Positions 1-8,222 of a DNA stretch of 64,000 nt are shown here, in pieces. The notes beneath the pieces are model-generated. The model saw nothing but the letters and a program-made list of their open reading frames with translations, had not been told where the DNA came from and searched no databases. Positions within the stretch are counted from its first letter, which is position 1; each line of letters begins with the position of its first letter. The position numbers and the translations under genes are program-made. Source of the stretch: Agathobacter sp. (GTDB lineage: Bacteria; Bacillota; Clostridia; Lachnospirales; Lachnospiraceae); contig JALEZW010000046.1 of NCBI GenBank assembly GCA_022772675.1, positions 109,411-173,410 on the forward strand. Direction: 5' to 3'.

Positions 1-1
1 C

Positions 2-79
2 GGTAGAACTGTAGAATTGGATTGTAATACCGGAGATTTTCTTATTAAATCAGTAGGAAAATCTTCGAAGGTAATATAG
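2..79 (+). CDS. cheD: Chemoreceptor glutamine deamidase CheD (3' end only)
   Basis: The window opens inside this gene. Only the last 25 codons are present, closing with TAG at 77-79. The tail (GRTVELDCNTGDFLIKSVG, then K-S-S-K-V-I) resembles the conserved C-terminus of CheD, where a G-R-x-(I/V)-x-(F/L)-D segment precedes a T-G-x-(L/F)-x-I-(R/K) strand. CheD deamidates receptor glutamines and partners CheC. The identification is supported by context: in Bacillus subtilis cheD lies directly upstream of sigD, as here. Catalytic residues are outside the window. Family assignment rests on a short tail plus synteny. Confidence 0.7.
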   Translation, partial: GRTVELDCNTGDFLIKSVGKSSKVI

Positions 80-90
80 GGGAAAACAAA

Positions 91-405
91 ATGAAAACCA
101 ATGGTGTACCGGCTGTTATTATGCTGACAGCGGGATTGATTGACTGTGTGCTTTCCATTTACCGGCATTTGGATTTGTGGACATTTACAAAAAGGCTTTT
201 TCTGGTTCTGCTGGTGTTTTATGTCATCGGCTGTGTTGTGAAAATAATTTTAGATCATAGTTTTAAAGTTATGGATGATAAAAACGAAAACGAGAATGAA
301 CTGGAAGAAGAAAAGGGTCTTGATGCTGCAGAGGAAGAACAGGACAATAAAGAAGAGTCAGAGGCAGATGCTTCGGATGAACCAAAGGAACAGGACAGTG
401 AGTAA
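91..405 (+). CDS. Small membrane protein with acidic tail, unknown function
   Basis: A 104-residue protein that I do not recognise as a named family. Two hydrophobic segments (about residues 5-22 and 34-55) suggest a membrane hairpin. The last 45 residues are strongly acidic (runs of E, D, N) and probably disordered. The ATG follows an AGGGGAAA ribosome site 11 bp after the cheD stop, and the gene ends 18 bp before fliA, so it should be translated as part of the flagellar operon. Position between cheD and the flagellar sigma factor suggests a motility-linked accessory role, but this is inference only. Confidence 0.6.
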   Translation: MKTNGVPAVIMLTAGLIDCVLSIYRHLDLWTFTKRLFLVLLVFYVIGCVVKIILDHSFKVMDDKNENENELEEEKGLDAAEEEQDNKEESEADASDEPKEQDSE

Positions 406-423
406 CTGGGCGGGTTGATGTAG

Positions 424-1191
424 ATGAAAACTGCGGAAAGAGATAAACTATGGGAAGCGTATCGTAAGAAACATACGCAGGAAATCAGGGAGCAGCTCAT
501 AATTGAATATTCACAGCTCGTCAAGCTGGTTGCAGGACGTTTAAGCATGTATCTGGGACATAACGTGGAGTATGATGATCTGGTAAGCTATGGGATTTTT
601 GGGCTCATTGATGCAATCGATAAATTTGATGCAGACAAAAATGTAAAGTTTGAAACCTATGCAAGCCTTAGGATTCGAGGAGCGATACTGGATCAGATCC
701 GTAAAATGGACTGGATACCGCGAAGCGTCAGACAGCGTCAGCGAAAAATAGAAGATGCCATGAAACAGGTGGAACTTCGTACCGGAAAGACGGTTACTGA
801 TGAAGAAATTGCCCGGCAGCTTGAAATTACCACAGATGAGCTTTGCAGCTGGCAGACGGAACTTAAGGTGACAAATGTTGTCTCTTTGAATGAATTCGAG
901 GATAATGATGGTCCGGATCCGATTTTGGATTCTTCTCATCCGGAACGTTTTGCCCAGCCGGAGGATGTTGTGGCAGCTGCAGAACTTAAAGAAAAGCTGA
1001 GGGAATCTTTGGATGTCCTGACTGAGAAGGAACGACGGGTGATTGAACTCTATTATTACGAAGATATGACATTAAAGGAAATCAGTAAAATTCTTGGGGT
1101 GTCGGAGTCACGTATTTCCCAGCTTCATACAAAGGCACTGAATAAGATGAAAAAGAAAATGGGACCATATATGAATATTTTGGTAGAGTAG
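424..1191 (+). CDS. fliA: Flagellar RNA polymerase sigma factor FliA/SigD
   Basis: Sigma-70 family factor of the FliA/WhiG/SigD type (255 aa), which directs transcription of late flagellar and chemotaxis genes. Visible regions: region 2 around residues 15-95 (EYDDLVSYGIFGLIDAI; FETYASLRIRGAILDQIRK), region 3 starting at DWIPRSVRQRQRKIE, and a C-terminal region 4 helix-turn-helix (GVSESRISQLHTKAL, about residues 223-237). Length matches the family (about 240-255 aa). It sits between cheD and a SwrB-like gene, the arrangement found in Bacillus. It marks the organism as probably motile. No anti-sigma FlgM is encoded in the window. Confidence 0.95.
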   Translation: MKTAERDKLWEAYRKKHTQEIREQLIIEYSQLVKLVAGRLSMYLGHNVEYDDLVSYGIFGLIDAIDKFDADKNVKFETYASLRIRGAILDQIRKMDWIPRSVRQRQRKIEDAMKQVELRTGKTVTDEEIARQLEITTDELCSWQTELKVTNVVSLNEFEDNDGPDPILDSSHPERFAQPEDVVAAAELKEKLRESLDVLTEKERRVIELYYYEDMTLKEISKILGVSESRISQLHTKALNKMKKKMGPYMNILVE

Positions 1192-1200
1192 GAGTTACAT

Positions 1201-1509
1201 ATGCCGATAGCACCAATTAACTATGCAACAATTCAAAGAACTGCAGATATTGAAAACGTAAAAATGCAGCAGGATGCAAAGCCTGCTGTTGACCAGCAGA
1301 ATATCCAGGTGCAGGTGGAGCACCGGGAGGATGCACTGCGAAATCAGGTATTAAATCCAGAAAAAAATGATAAACCTGACAATCATATGGATGCCAGGGA
1401 AGAGGGAAAGAACAAGTATAAAAAACAGGGAACCGTCAAAAAGAAGGCAAAAGGGGAGAAAGATGTTTCTTCCAATGCTTTCCGTGGTGGATTTGATGTG
1501 AAAATTTGA
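1201..1509 (+). CDS. Conserved small protein of the fliA region, unknown function
   Basis: A 102-residue hydrophilic protein with no membrane segment. It starts with a short motif (PINYATIQRT), has a charged middle containing D-A-R-E-E-G-K-N-K-Y, a lysine-rich stretch (KKQGTVKKKAKGEKD) and ends with a G-G-F-D-(V)-K-I tail. I believe similar proteins accompany fliA in other motile Lachnospiraceae, but I cannot check this. ATG 1201 is preceded by GGAGTTAC and begins 9 bp after the fliA stop, so it is co-transcribed with the flagellar operon. No function can be assigned. Confidence 0.6.
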   Translation: MPIAPINYATIQRTADIENVKMQQDAKPAVDQQNIQVQVEHREDALRNQVLNPEKNDKPDNHMDAREEGKNKYKKQGTVKKKAKGEKDVSSNAFRGGFDVKI

Positions 1510-1518
1510 GGATAAAAC

Positions 1519-2250
1519 ATGACAGGTGTAGAGATTACGTTAATTCTGGCAGGAATCTTTCTGATACTTGGAAGTTTTTTTGTACAGGAAAAGCTTTCGC
1601 CAAGAGATGTGGACGAAATTACCAGGTTAAGTGAAAAAGAATTGAAAATTATTGTGGAGAGGCAGTTAAAGAGAGCCAATGATGAGGTAGAAGCGTCCAT
1701 TGATGAGATGATGGATGAATCCATGGAAATTGCAAAACGTGCTATGGAGAAGGAAACCAATGAAAAAATCATGGCAATTAATGAATACGCCAATACGGTG
1801 ATTGAGTCCATGAATAAAACCCATAACGAGATCCTTTTTCTTTACAATATGTTAAATGACAAGCATACCGAGTTGACAGGTCTTGTTTCACAGCTTCAGC
1901 AGTTTATGGAACAGGTAAAGAAAACAGAACGGGAAATTGTAGACCGGATTTCCGATGCGGTAAATGATGTACCGAGGAAAAAGGAAACCACTGTTCCGGA
2001 GTATGCATCTGTACAAAGAACAGCTGCGGTGCAGAAGACTTCCGCAGAGGGTGAAGCAGAAACCGGGAAAACACCATCGGGCCGAAAGAGAACGCCGGTA
2101 CAGGATGTGAGCAGTTTTAATGATCAGGTACTTTACCTTCATCAAAATGGAGCATCTGATGTGGAAATAGCGCGTCAGCTTGGCCGGGGACTGGGCGAGG
2201 TGAAACTGGTATTAGGTTTGTACAAAGGGGAAGATGTCAGTGAGATTTAA
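1519..2250 (+). CDS. SwrB-like / DUF6115-type membrane-anchored coiled-coil protein
   Basis: A 243-residue protein with one N-terminal membrane segment (about residues 5-22), a long helical, probably coiled-coil region (about 30-150, rich in E/K/M), a low-complexity linker (about 155-200) and a C-terminal helix-turn-helix-like segment (EIARQLGRGLGEVKLVLGL). This architecture and the place between sigD and rpsB match SwrB of B. subtilis, which promotes flagellar basal-body maturation and swarming. Primary sequence similarity to SwrB cannot be computed here, so the name is by architecture and synteny. SD GAGGAT lies upstream of ATG 1519. The next gene overlaps its end by 17 bp. Confidence 0.65.
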   Translation: MTGVEITLILAGIFLILGSFFVQEKLSPRDVDEITRLSEKELKIIVERQLKRANDEVEASIDEMMDESMEIAKRAMEKETNEKIMAINEYANTVIESMNKTHNEILFLYNMLNDKHTELTGLVSQLQQFMEQVKKTEREIVDRISDAVNDVPRKKETTVPEYASVQRTAAVQKTSAEGEAETGKTPSGRKRTPVQDVSSFNDQVLYLHQNGASDVEIARQLGRGLGEVKLVLGLYKGEDVSEI

Positions 2251-2920
2251 ATATTATTTACGTGGGTGCGGACTTGGCATTGTGGTTGCTGTAGTTGTTA
2301 TGATTGCTGCCATCCATTCCCATGGAGGACTTATGACGGATGATAGGGCGATGGAGCGGGCATCGGAACTTGGTATGATCATGCCGGAGAATACGGAAAA
2401 AGAAACACAGGCGACGGAACTTCCGATAAAGGAAACCACATCACCGGATACGGAAAAACATTCCGGTCAGGTAACTCAGAAAATCCCGAATACTCTGCAG
2501 AAATCTTCGGAATCTGAAAAAAAAGATGACGCAGATAATAAAAATAAAACATCTGAGATAAAAGGAACGGAGAAGGAATCAGAAAAGAAGGAATCAGAAA
2601 AAAACAATTCCGAGAAGCAGGATTCCCAGAAACAGGATTCCGAAAAGACGGACGTGGCTAAGAAAAACGGGACCTCTACAAAAAAGACAGATTCTGATTC
2701 GGAAGAGGAGACAATAACTTTTACAATCCGAGGCGGTGAATACTGCAGAAAAATTGCCCAAAACCTTTATGACAAGGGTCTGGTGGAGGATGCAGAAGAG
2801 TTTCGAAAGTATATGCAGGAGCATGATTATGATAATCTGATCCGTGTGGGGACCTACCAGCTAAAAAAAGGAATGGATTATAAGGAAATCGCAAAAATTC
2901 TTACAACGAGACCAAATTAA
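2234..2920 (+). CDS. Membrane-anchored protein with MltG/YceG-like N-terminal domain, no lytic domain
   Basis: A 228-residue protein: short cytoplasmic start, one membrane helix (about 10-27), a roughly 110-residue E/K/S/T-rich linker with many ESEKK/SEKQDS-type repeats, and a C-terminal 65-residue module (ITFTIRGGEYCRKIAQNLY, then G-L-V-E-D-A-E-E-F, then R-V-G-T-Y-Q-L-K-K-G-M). That module resembles the LysM-like subdomain that precedes the catalytic domain in MltG (YceG) endolytic transglycosylases; the catalytic domain is absent. It could bind peptidoglycan around the flagellar or division machinery (inference). Start overlaps the preceding gene by 17 bp, SD AAGGGG. Confidence 0.6.
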   Translation: MSVRFKYYLRGCGLGIVVAVVVMIAAIHSHGGLMTDDRAMERASELGMIMPENTEKETQATELPIKETTSPDTEKHSGQVTQKIPNTLQKSSESEKKDDADNKNKTSEIKGTEKESEKKESEKNNSEKQDSQKQDSEKTDVAKKNGTSTKKTDSDSEEETITFTIRGGEYCRKIAQNLYDKGLVEDAEEFRKYMQEHDYDNLIRVGTYQLKKGMDYKEIAKILTTRPN

Positions 2921-2970
2921 AAGCTTGTTAAAAAATTGTAACAGAAAATTTAAAAAATCGCAGGAAATCC

Positions 2971-2999
2971 TTGCAAAGAGACCTTTGGTATGATATAAT
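2971..2999 (+). promoter_or_regulatory. SigA-type promoter of rpsB-tsf
   Basis: TTGCAA at 2971-2976 and TATAAT at 2994-2999 with a 17-bp spacer, about 120 bp before rpsB. The transcribed leader holds an imperfect GC-rich hairpin at about 3039-3070 (TGCCGGTGCCGGA against TCCGGTGGCA), possibly a ribosomal-protein leader structure; its function is not established. Confidence 0.85.
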
Positions 3000-3118
3000 G
3001 CCAAAGGTTTTAATTTTATCAATCACATGTATGGAGGATGCCGGTGCCGGATTTACGCTTTCCGGTGGCAGACCAATAGGAAGTACATGGAAGAACACAA
3101 CCAAATGGAGGTATTAAA

Positions 3119-3856
3119 ATGAGCGTAATTTCTATGAAACAGTTACTGGAGGCAGGTGTTCATTTCGGACATCAGACAAGAAGATGGAATCCTAAGATGG
3201 CTCCGTATATCTACACAGAGCGTAACGGAATCTATATCATTGACTTACAGAAGTCTGTAGGTAAGGTGGATGAGGCATATGATGCGATTTCTGATATTAC
3301 TGCACAGGGTGGTACAATCCTTTTTGTTGGTACCAAGAAGCAGGCACAGGATGCAATCAAGACCGAGGCTGAGCGTTGCGGAATGTATTATGTAAATGAG
3401 AGATGGTTAGGTGGAATGCTTACAAACTTCAGAACCATCCAGAGCCGTATTGAACGTCTTAAGGAAATTGAGACTATGTCTGAGGATGGAACATTTGATG
3501 TTCTGCCAAAAAAGGAAGTTATCGCACTGAAGAAAGAGTGGGATAAGTTGGAGAAGAACCTTGGCGGAATCAAGGATATGAAGAGAATTCCGGATGCTAT
3601 CTTCGTTGTAGATCCGAAGAAAGAAAAGATTTGTGTACAGGAAGCACAGGCTCTTGGAATCACTCTGATTGGTATTGCTGATACAAACTGTGATCCGGAT
3701 GAGCTGGATTATGTAATTCCGGGAAATGATGATGCAATCAGAGCTGTTAAGCTGATTGTTTCTAAAATGGCAGATGCTGTTATTGAGGCAAAGCAGGGAG
3801 CAGAAAATACTGTTGCTGAAGAAACCGAGGAAACTGCAGAAGAGGCAGAGGCATAA
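3119..3856 (+). CDS. rpsB: 30S ribosomal protein S2
   Basis: Structural protein of the small ribosomal subunit (245 aa, usual length 230-260). The S2 signatures are clear: [15 protein letters not shown] near the N-terminus, then [23 protein letters not shown] and [12 protein letters not shown], and [22 protein letters not shown]. The acidic C-terminal tail ([12 protein letters not shown]) is common in Clostridia. SD GGAGG precedes ATG 3119. It is followed 32 bp later by tsf in the nearly universal rpsB-tsf pair and has its own strong promoter, separating it from the flagellar genes. Confidence 0.98.
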   Translation: MSVISMKQLLEAGVHFGHQTRRWNPKMAPYIYTERNGIYIIDLQKSVGKVDEAYDAISDITAQGGTILFVGTKKQAQDAIKTEAERCGMYYVNERWLGGMLTNFRTIQSRIERLKEIETMSEDGTFDVLPKKEVIALKKEWDKLEKNLGGIKDMKRIPDAIFVVDPKKEKICVQEAQALGITLIGIADTNCDPDELDYVIPGNDDAIRAVKLIVSKMADAVIEAKQGAENTVAEETEETAEEAEA

Positions 3857-3888
3857 GATATCACAGGTTAAATTTGGAGGATTATAAA

Positions 3889-4824
3889 ATGGCAATTACA
3901 GCTGCTATGGTAAAGGAACTGCGTGAAATGACCGGCGCAGGAATGATGGATTGTAAGAAAGCTTTAAACGAGACAAACGGAAATATGGATGAGGCCGTTG
4001 AATTCTTAAGAAAGAATGGACAGGCTAAGGCTGAGAAGAAGGCTAATCGTATCGCAGCAGAAGGTCTCTGTGCAGTTGTTGTGAAAAATGATACGGAGGC
4101 TGCTGTTGTAGAGGTTAACTCTGAGACAGATTTCGTTGCAAAGAATGATACATTTAAGGCATTTGTTGACGCTGTGGCAAATCAGGCAGTTGCATCCGAT
4201 GCTGCAGATATGGATGCATTTATGGCTGAAAAATGGAATGAGGATGATTCCAAGACAGTTCAGGATGCTTTAGTTGAGAAGGTCGCTGTTATCGGTGAAA
4301 ACTTAAAGATCCGCCGCTTCCAGAAGGTAACTGCTGAGAACGGATGTGTTGTATCTTATGTACACGGTGGCGGAAGAATCGGTGTTATCGTTGAGGCTGA
4401 GACCGATGTGGTAAATGACACCGTTAAAGAGGCTATGACAAACATTGCTATGCAGATTGCTGCATTAAATCCGAAGTATGTCAGCCGTGATGAAGTAAGT
4501 GCTGAGTACATTGCACATGAGAAAGAAATTCTTCTTGCTCAGATTCAGAATGATCCGAAGGAGTCTCAAAAGCCTGAGAAGGTAATCAACGGAATCATTG
4601 AGGGACGTGTCAGCAAGGAATTAAAGGAAATCTGTCTGGTAGATCAGGTTTACGTAAAGGCTGAAGATGGAAAGCAGAGCGTTGCTAAATACTTAGAGCA
4701 GGTATCCAAGGAAGTCGGAACAACTGTTTCTGTTAAGCGTTTTGTTCGTTTCGAGACCGGCGAGGGACTGGAAAAGAAGAATGAGGATTTTGCTGCAGAA
4801 GTTGCTGCACAGATGAACGCATAA
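3889..4824 (+). CDS. tsf: Elongation factor Ts
   Basis: Guanine nucleotide exchange factor for EF-Tu (311 aa). N-terminal UBA-like helix bundle with the signature REMTGAGMMDCKKAL, core domain with VEVNSETDFVAKND (the T-D-F-V motif contacting EF-Tu), then the coiled-coil and C-terminal module. Start chosen at ATG 3889 because TTGGAGGAT immediately upstream is its ribosome binding site; a TTG five codons earlier would use that same SD as coding sequence. Shares the rpsB transcript and is closed by the terminator at 4840-4898. Confidence 0.97.
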   Translation: MAITAAMVKELREMTGAGMMDCKKALNETNGNMDEAVEFLRKNGQAKAEKKANRIAAEGLCAVVVKNDTEAAVVEVNSETDFVAKNDTFKAFVDAVANQAVASDAADMDAFMAEKWNEDDSKTVQDALVEKVAVIGENLKIRRFQKVTAENGCVVSYVHGGGRIGVIVEAETDVVNDTVKEAMTNIAMQIAALNPKYVSRDEVSAEYIAHEKEILLAQIQNDPKESQKPEKVINGIIEGRVSKELKEICLVDQVYVKAEDGKQSVAKYLEQVSKEVGTTVSVKRFVRFETGEGLEKKNEDFAAEVAAQMNA

Positions 4825-4839
4825 TTGATTTGATGAAAA

Positions 4840-4898
4840 CCCTGAAAATCTTATTGGTACTGTTAAAAGCGGACATATAAGATTTTTGGGGTTTTTTT
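4840..4898 (+). terminator. Intrinsic terminator after tsf
   Basis: Arms at 4840-4854 (CCCTGAAAATCTTAT) and 4877-4891 (ATAAGATTTTTGGGG) pair over the full length with a few G-U pairs, followed by seven T. It ends the rpsB-tsf unit. Confidence 0.85.
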
Positions 4899-4920
4899 GT
4901 GTGAATCTGACAATTAATTC

Positions 4921-4948
4921 TTTACAAGTTATCAAAATATGTTAAAAT
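4921..4948 (+). promoter_or_regulatory. Promoter for the polysaccharide deacetylase gene
   Basis: TTTACA at 4921-4926 and TAAAAT at 4943-4948, spacer 16 bp, just after the tsf terminator and 31 bp before the start codon. Confidence 0.65.
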
Positions 4949-4979
4949 AGAAAAGGATATTTCCCGACGGAGGGATAAA

Positions 4980-5951
4980 ATGAGTACAAATGATATAGAT
5001 GCTTTGGAGCAGCAGCGCCAGAGGCGGAATCACATCAGTCGTATTAAATCGGGAATTATTCTTGCAGTTACGATTTGGATGATGGTTTCCATTCTCGCTA
5101 TCGTTATTCTGACCGTTCAGGTTGTCAGACTGAGTTATCAGGTAGAGCATTTACTGACGGAGAGAGAATATTCATCTGGTACACCGGAAAGAAATATGGG
5201 AATTCCGGAGACGGAGATATCGTCGGAGGAAGTGAAAGAGACAGAGACAGATATACAGTCAGGAAGCAGTGAGACCGTAACAGGACTTGATTCTGCAGAA
5301 AATATGGCAAAAGAGGGAGATACGCATAAAGTTTATCTGACCTTTGACGGGGGACCGGATGAAAACACAGACAAAATTCTGGATGTTTTAGAACAGTATG
5401 ACGTGAAGGCAACTTTCTTTGTTTCAGGAAATGATGCAGAAGATATGAAAAAAGTTTACAAGCGCATTGTAAAGGATGGACATACCTTAGGAATGCATTC
5501 CTACTCCAATCAGTATAGTACGGTGTATGGCTCAGTGGAAGCTTTTGAAAAGGATTTTGACAAGCTTTCGGAATATCTTGAGAAAGTTACGGGAAAGAAA
5601 AGTATCTATTACCGTTTTCCGGGTGGAAGCAGCAATGGAATCAGTAACGTGGATATGACAGAGTTTGTACATATTTTGAATGAGAAAGGGATTACCTATT
5701 TTGACTGGAATGTTTCTTCCGGAGACACTTCATCGGATTGTACAGTGGATGATGTGGTGAAAAATGTCACAGATGGGGTTAAGAAATATAAAACATCTGT
5801 TGTTTTACTGCATGACAGTAATGAAAATGGGACAACGGCGGAGGCACTTGGACCTCTGATTGATTCTCTGAAAAAGATGAAAGCAGAGATTCTGCCAATT
5901 GATCAGAAAACAGAAGTAATACAGTATATCAAGGCGGACAGCGTTGAATAA
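4980..5951 (+). CDS. Membrane-anchored polysaccharide deacetylase-like protein (altered metal site)
   Basis: A 323-residue NodB-homology (carbohydrate esterase 4) protein. Residues 1-23 cytoplasmic, membrane helix about 25-48, linker rich in E/S/T to about 115, then the NodB domain. The motifs are only partly intact: motif 1 is TFDGGP (121-126) instead of TFDDGP, motif 2 is HSYSN (173-177) instead of H-S-x-x-H, while RFPGG (212-216), DW (242-243) and LLHD are present. Two of the three usual metal ligands are therefore replaced. Family members deacetylate peptidoglycan or other surface glycans. It may be inactive, use another cofactor, or bind glycan only. SD GGAGGG precedes ATG 4980; bactofilin follows after 24 bp. 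Confidence 0.85.
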   Translation: MSTNDIDALEQQRQRRNHISRIKSGIILAVTIWMMVSILAIVILTVQVVRLSYQVEHLLTEREYSSGTPERNMGIPETEISSEEVKETETDIQSGSSETVTGLDSAENMAKEGDTHKVYLTFDGGPDENTDKILDVLEQYDVKATFFVSGNDAEDMKKVYKRIVKDGHTLGMHSYSNQYSTVYGSVEAFEKDFDKLSEYLEKVTGKKSIYYRFPGGSSNGISNVDMTEFVHILNEKGITYFDWNVSSGDTSSDCTVDDVVKNVTDGVKKYKTSVVLLHDSNENGTTAEALGPLIDSLKKMKAEILPIDQKTEVIQYIKADSVE

Positions 5952-5975
5952 ATATGAAATGGAGGATGTAAAAAA

Positions 5976-6839
5976 ATGGGATTATTTAAAGATTTTAAGG
6001 AAGATTTTTCTCAGGCAGTGAATGAGATGATGCCGGGTTCCAATGTTCAGGAAAATAAGGCAGAGGATCTTGTAGTTAACACCCTTGGTGAAGATGTTGA
6101 TGTTAAGTCGGAACTTTCGAAACTGGATGGTCTTTTAGAACAGGTGAAAAATGAGGATGACATCAGCGAGAAGCCTATTGAAAAAGAACTTCCACCAATT
6201 CATGGTGTTGCAGATAAAAAACCGGAGCCGGAGATTTCACCGGTGATTGCACCAGAACCAACACCGGAACCAGTTCCGGCACCAATAATTAACAAAGACG
6301 AGGAGAAAATAACAATGAGTGAAGCAACTTTTGACATTCCAAAAATTACACCGGTAACAGAAAATAAGGTAAATCCAACAGGAACTATTTCTGATGAGAC
6401 ATCTATTATTACAGCGGGTACTGTATTAACAGGTGATCTTGCATCAGACGGATCTTTTGATATTCAGGGAACCATTAACGGAAATGTTACCTGTAACGGA
6501 AAACTGGTTGTTACAGGAACTATCAATGGAAACAGTGCAGCATCTGAGTTCTTTGCAGATGTAGCTAAGGTTGAGGGTGAGGTTGTCAGCTCAGGTACAG
6601 TTAAGATTGGTGCAGGATCTGTCATTATTGGAAATATCTCAGCCGCTTCTGCAGTAATTGCCGGAGCAATCAAGGGTGATATTGATGTACAGGGACCTGT
6701 TGTGGTTGATACATCTGCTGTTGTTATGGGAAATATTAAGTCACGTTCTGTACAGATTAATAACGGGGCTGTCATCGAGGGATTCTGTTCTCAGTGCTAT
6801 GCAGATATCGACGTACAGGGATTATTTGACGGTAAATAG
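5976..6839 (+). CDS. Bactofilin-family polymer-forming protein
   Basis: A 287-residue protein whose C-terminal half (about 150-285) is a bactofilin (DUF583) right-handed beta-helix: repeated G-x-(I/V)-x-G-(N/D)-(I/V) turns such as FDIQGTINGNVTCNGKLVV and AGAIKGDIDVQGPVVV. Bactofilins polymerise without nucleotide and act as scaffolds for envelope or appendage assembly. The N-terminal half is unusual: an amphipathic start (MGLFKDFKEDF) and a proline/glutamate-rich linker (PEPEISPVIAPEPTPEPVPAP). SD GGAGG before ATG 5976. Neighbours (deacetylase upstream, pyrH downstream) fit a cell-wall scaffold role, which is inferred. Confidence 0.85.
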   Translation: MGLFKDFKEDFSQAVNEMMPGSNVQENKAEDLVVNTLGEDVDVKSELSKLDGLLEQVKNEDDISEKPIEKELPPIHGVADKKPEPEISPVIAPEPTPEPVPAPIINKDEEKITMSEATFDIPKITPVTENKVNPTGTISDETSIITAGTVLTGDLASDGSFDIQGTINGNVTCNGKLVVTGTINGNSAASEFFADVAKVEGEVVSSGTVKIGAGSVIIGNISAASAVIAGAIKGDIDVQGPVVVDTSAVVMGNIKSRSVQINNGAVIEGFCSQCYADIDVQGLFDGK

Positions 6840-6858
6840 AATTTGGGAGATAGATACG

Positions 6859-7557
6859 ATGAAACGTATTTTATTAAAATTAAGTGGCGAAGCATTGGCG
6901 GGCGATAAACACCATGGATTTGATGAGCCCACTGTTACAGTTGTGGCAAAGCAGGTAAAGGAACTCGTGGATTCCGGAGTTCAGGTTGGAATTGTAATTG
7001 GTGGTGGTAACTTCTGGCGTGGCAGAACCAGTGAGACAATTGATCGTACAAAAGCGGATCAGATTGGAATGCTTGCAACTGTCATGAATTGTATTTATGT
7101 ATCAGAGATTTTCCGATCTGTCGGGATGATGACATCAGTGCTCACACCTTTTGAATGCGGTTCCATGACAAAGCTGTTTTCCAAGGATCGTGCCAATAAA
7201 TATTTTGCACATAATATGGTGGTATTTTTCGCAGGAGGAACCGGTCATCCGTATTTTTCAACAGATACTGCAACAGTACTTCGTGCAATTGAAATTGAGG
7301 CAGATGGTATTTATCTGGCCAAGGCTATTGATGGTGTATATGACAGTGATCCCAAAACCAATCCGGAGGCAAAGAAGTACGATCAGGTATCCATTCAGGA
7401 AGTTATAGATAAGAAACTTGCTGTAGTTGATCTGACCGCTTCTGTTATGTGCATGGAGAACAAGATTCCAATGTATGTATTTGGTCTGGGACAGGAGAAC
7501 AGTATTGTAAATGCAGTAAACGGTAAATTTAATGGAACCGTTGTAACTGTTGACTAG
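6859..7557 (+). CDS. pyrH: Uridylate kinase (UMP kinase)
   Basis: Phosphorylates UMP to UDP in pyrimidine nucleotide synthesis; hexameric amino-acid-kinase fold (232 aa). Motifs: RILLKLSGEAL at the N-terminus, GIVIGGGNFWRG (nucleotide/UMP loop), DQIGMLATVMN, GGTGHPYFSTDTA and the uracil-site region AKAIDGVYDSDP. Start taken at ATG 6859, preceded by GGGAGA, giving the usual N-terminus; an in-frame upstream ATG would lie inside the bactofilin gene. Part of the conserved pyrH-frr-uppS-cdsA order. Confidence 0.97.
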   Translation: MKRILLKLSGEALAGDKHHGFDEPTVTVVAKQVKELVDSGVQVGIVIGGGNFWRGRTSETIDRTKADQIGMLATVMNCIYVSEIFRSVGMMTSVLTPFECGSMTKLFSKDRANKYFAHNMVVFFAGGTGHPYFSTDTATVLRAIEIEADGIYLAKAIDGVYDSDPKTNPEAKKYDQVSIQEVIDKKLAVVDLTASVMCMENKIPMYVFGLGQENSIVNAVNGKFNGTVVTVD

Positions 7558-7568
7558 GAGGATGTTGT

Positions 7569-8123
7569 ATGGATAAGAGATTATCAGTATTTGAAGAAAA
7601 AATGGAGAAATCCCTTGCCAATCTGGATGAAGAGTTTGCCGGCATCCGTGCAGGACGGGCAAATCCCCATGTGCTGGATAAGCTTCGTGTGGATTATTAC
7701 GGAACACCTTCCCCAATCCAGAGCGTTGCAAATGTCAGTGTACCGGAGCCACGGATGATTCAGATTCAGCCATGGGAGGCTTCCATGGTAAAAGAGATTG
7801 AGAAGGCAATTTTAAGCTCGGATCTTGGAATTAATCCGACAAATGATGGAAAAGTCATTCGGCTTGTTTTCCCGGAGCTGACTGAGGAGCGGCGTAAGGA
7901 GCTTGCAAAGGATATCAAGAAAAAGGGTGAGAATGCCAAGGTTGCTGTAAGAAATATCCGAAGAGATGGAATTGACCATTTCAAGAAAGTGGGAAAAGAG
8001 GAGGATATCTCGGAAGATGAGATTAAGGATCTTGAGGATGGAATCCAGAAGCTTACAGACAAGTATGTGGCAAAGATTGATAAAGCTGTAGAGGCAAAGA
8101 CAGCCGAAATTCTCACAGTATAA
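7569..8123 (+). CDS. frr: Ribosome recycling factor
   Basis: Splits post-termination ribosomes together with EF-G (184 aa, normal length 185). Signatures: EEFAGIRAGRANPHVLDKLRVDYYGTP near residues 20-46 and RDGIDHFKK, EEDISEDEIK, IQKLTDKYVAKID in the long C-terminal helix. Strong SD AGGAGG precedes ATG 7569, 11 bp after pyrH. Confidence 0.97.
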   Translation: MDKRLSVFEEKMEKSLANLDEEFAGIRAGRANPHVLDKLRVDYYGTPSPIQSVANVSVPEPRMIQIQPWEASMVKEIEKAILSSDLGINPTNDGKVIRLVFPELTEERRKELAKDIKKKGENAKVAVRNIRRDGIDHFKKVGKEEDISEDEIKDLEDGIQKLTDKYVAKIDKAVEAKTAEILTV

Positions 8124-8153
8124 GAAAAGCTTTGATAGTTAAGAAAATAGAAA

Positions 8154-8190
8154 TAAAAAGGGACATGTGCTTATGGTATATGTCCCTTTA
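8154..8190 (+). terminator. Hairpin between frr and uppS (possible attenuator)
   Basis: AAAGGGACAT (ending 8166) and ATGTCCCTTT (8180-8189) form a 10-bp stem with a 13-nt loop. The T-run after it is only three bases and interrupted, so it may be a weak terminator or an mRNA-stabilising stem rather than a full stop between translation and lipid genes. Confidence 0.4.
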
Positions 8191-8222
8191 TGCTACTATA
8201 TCCGTTTGGGAGAGGAGAAAAG

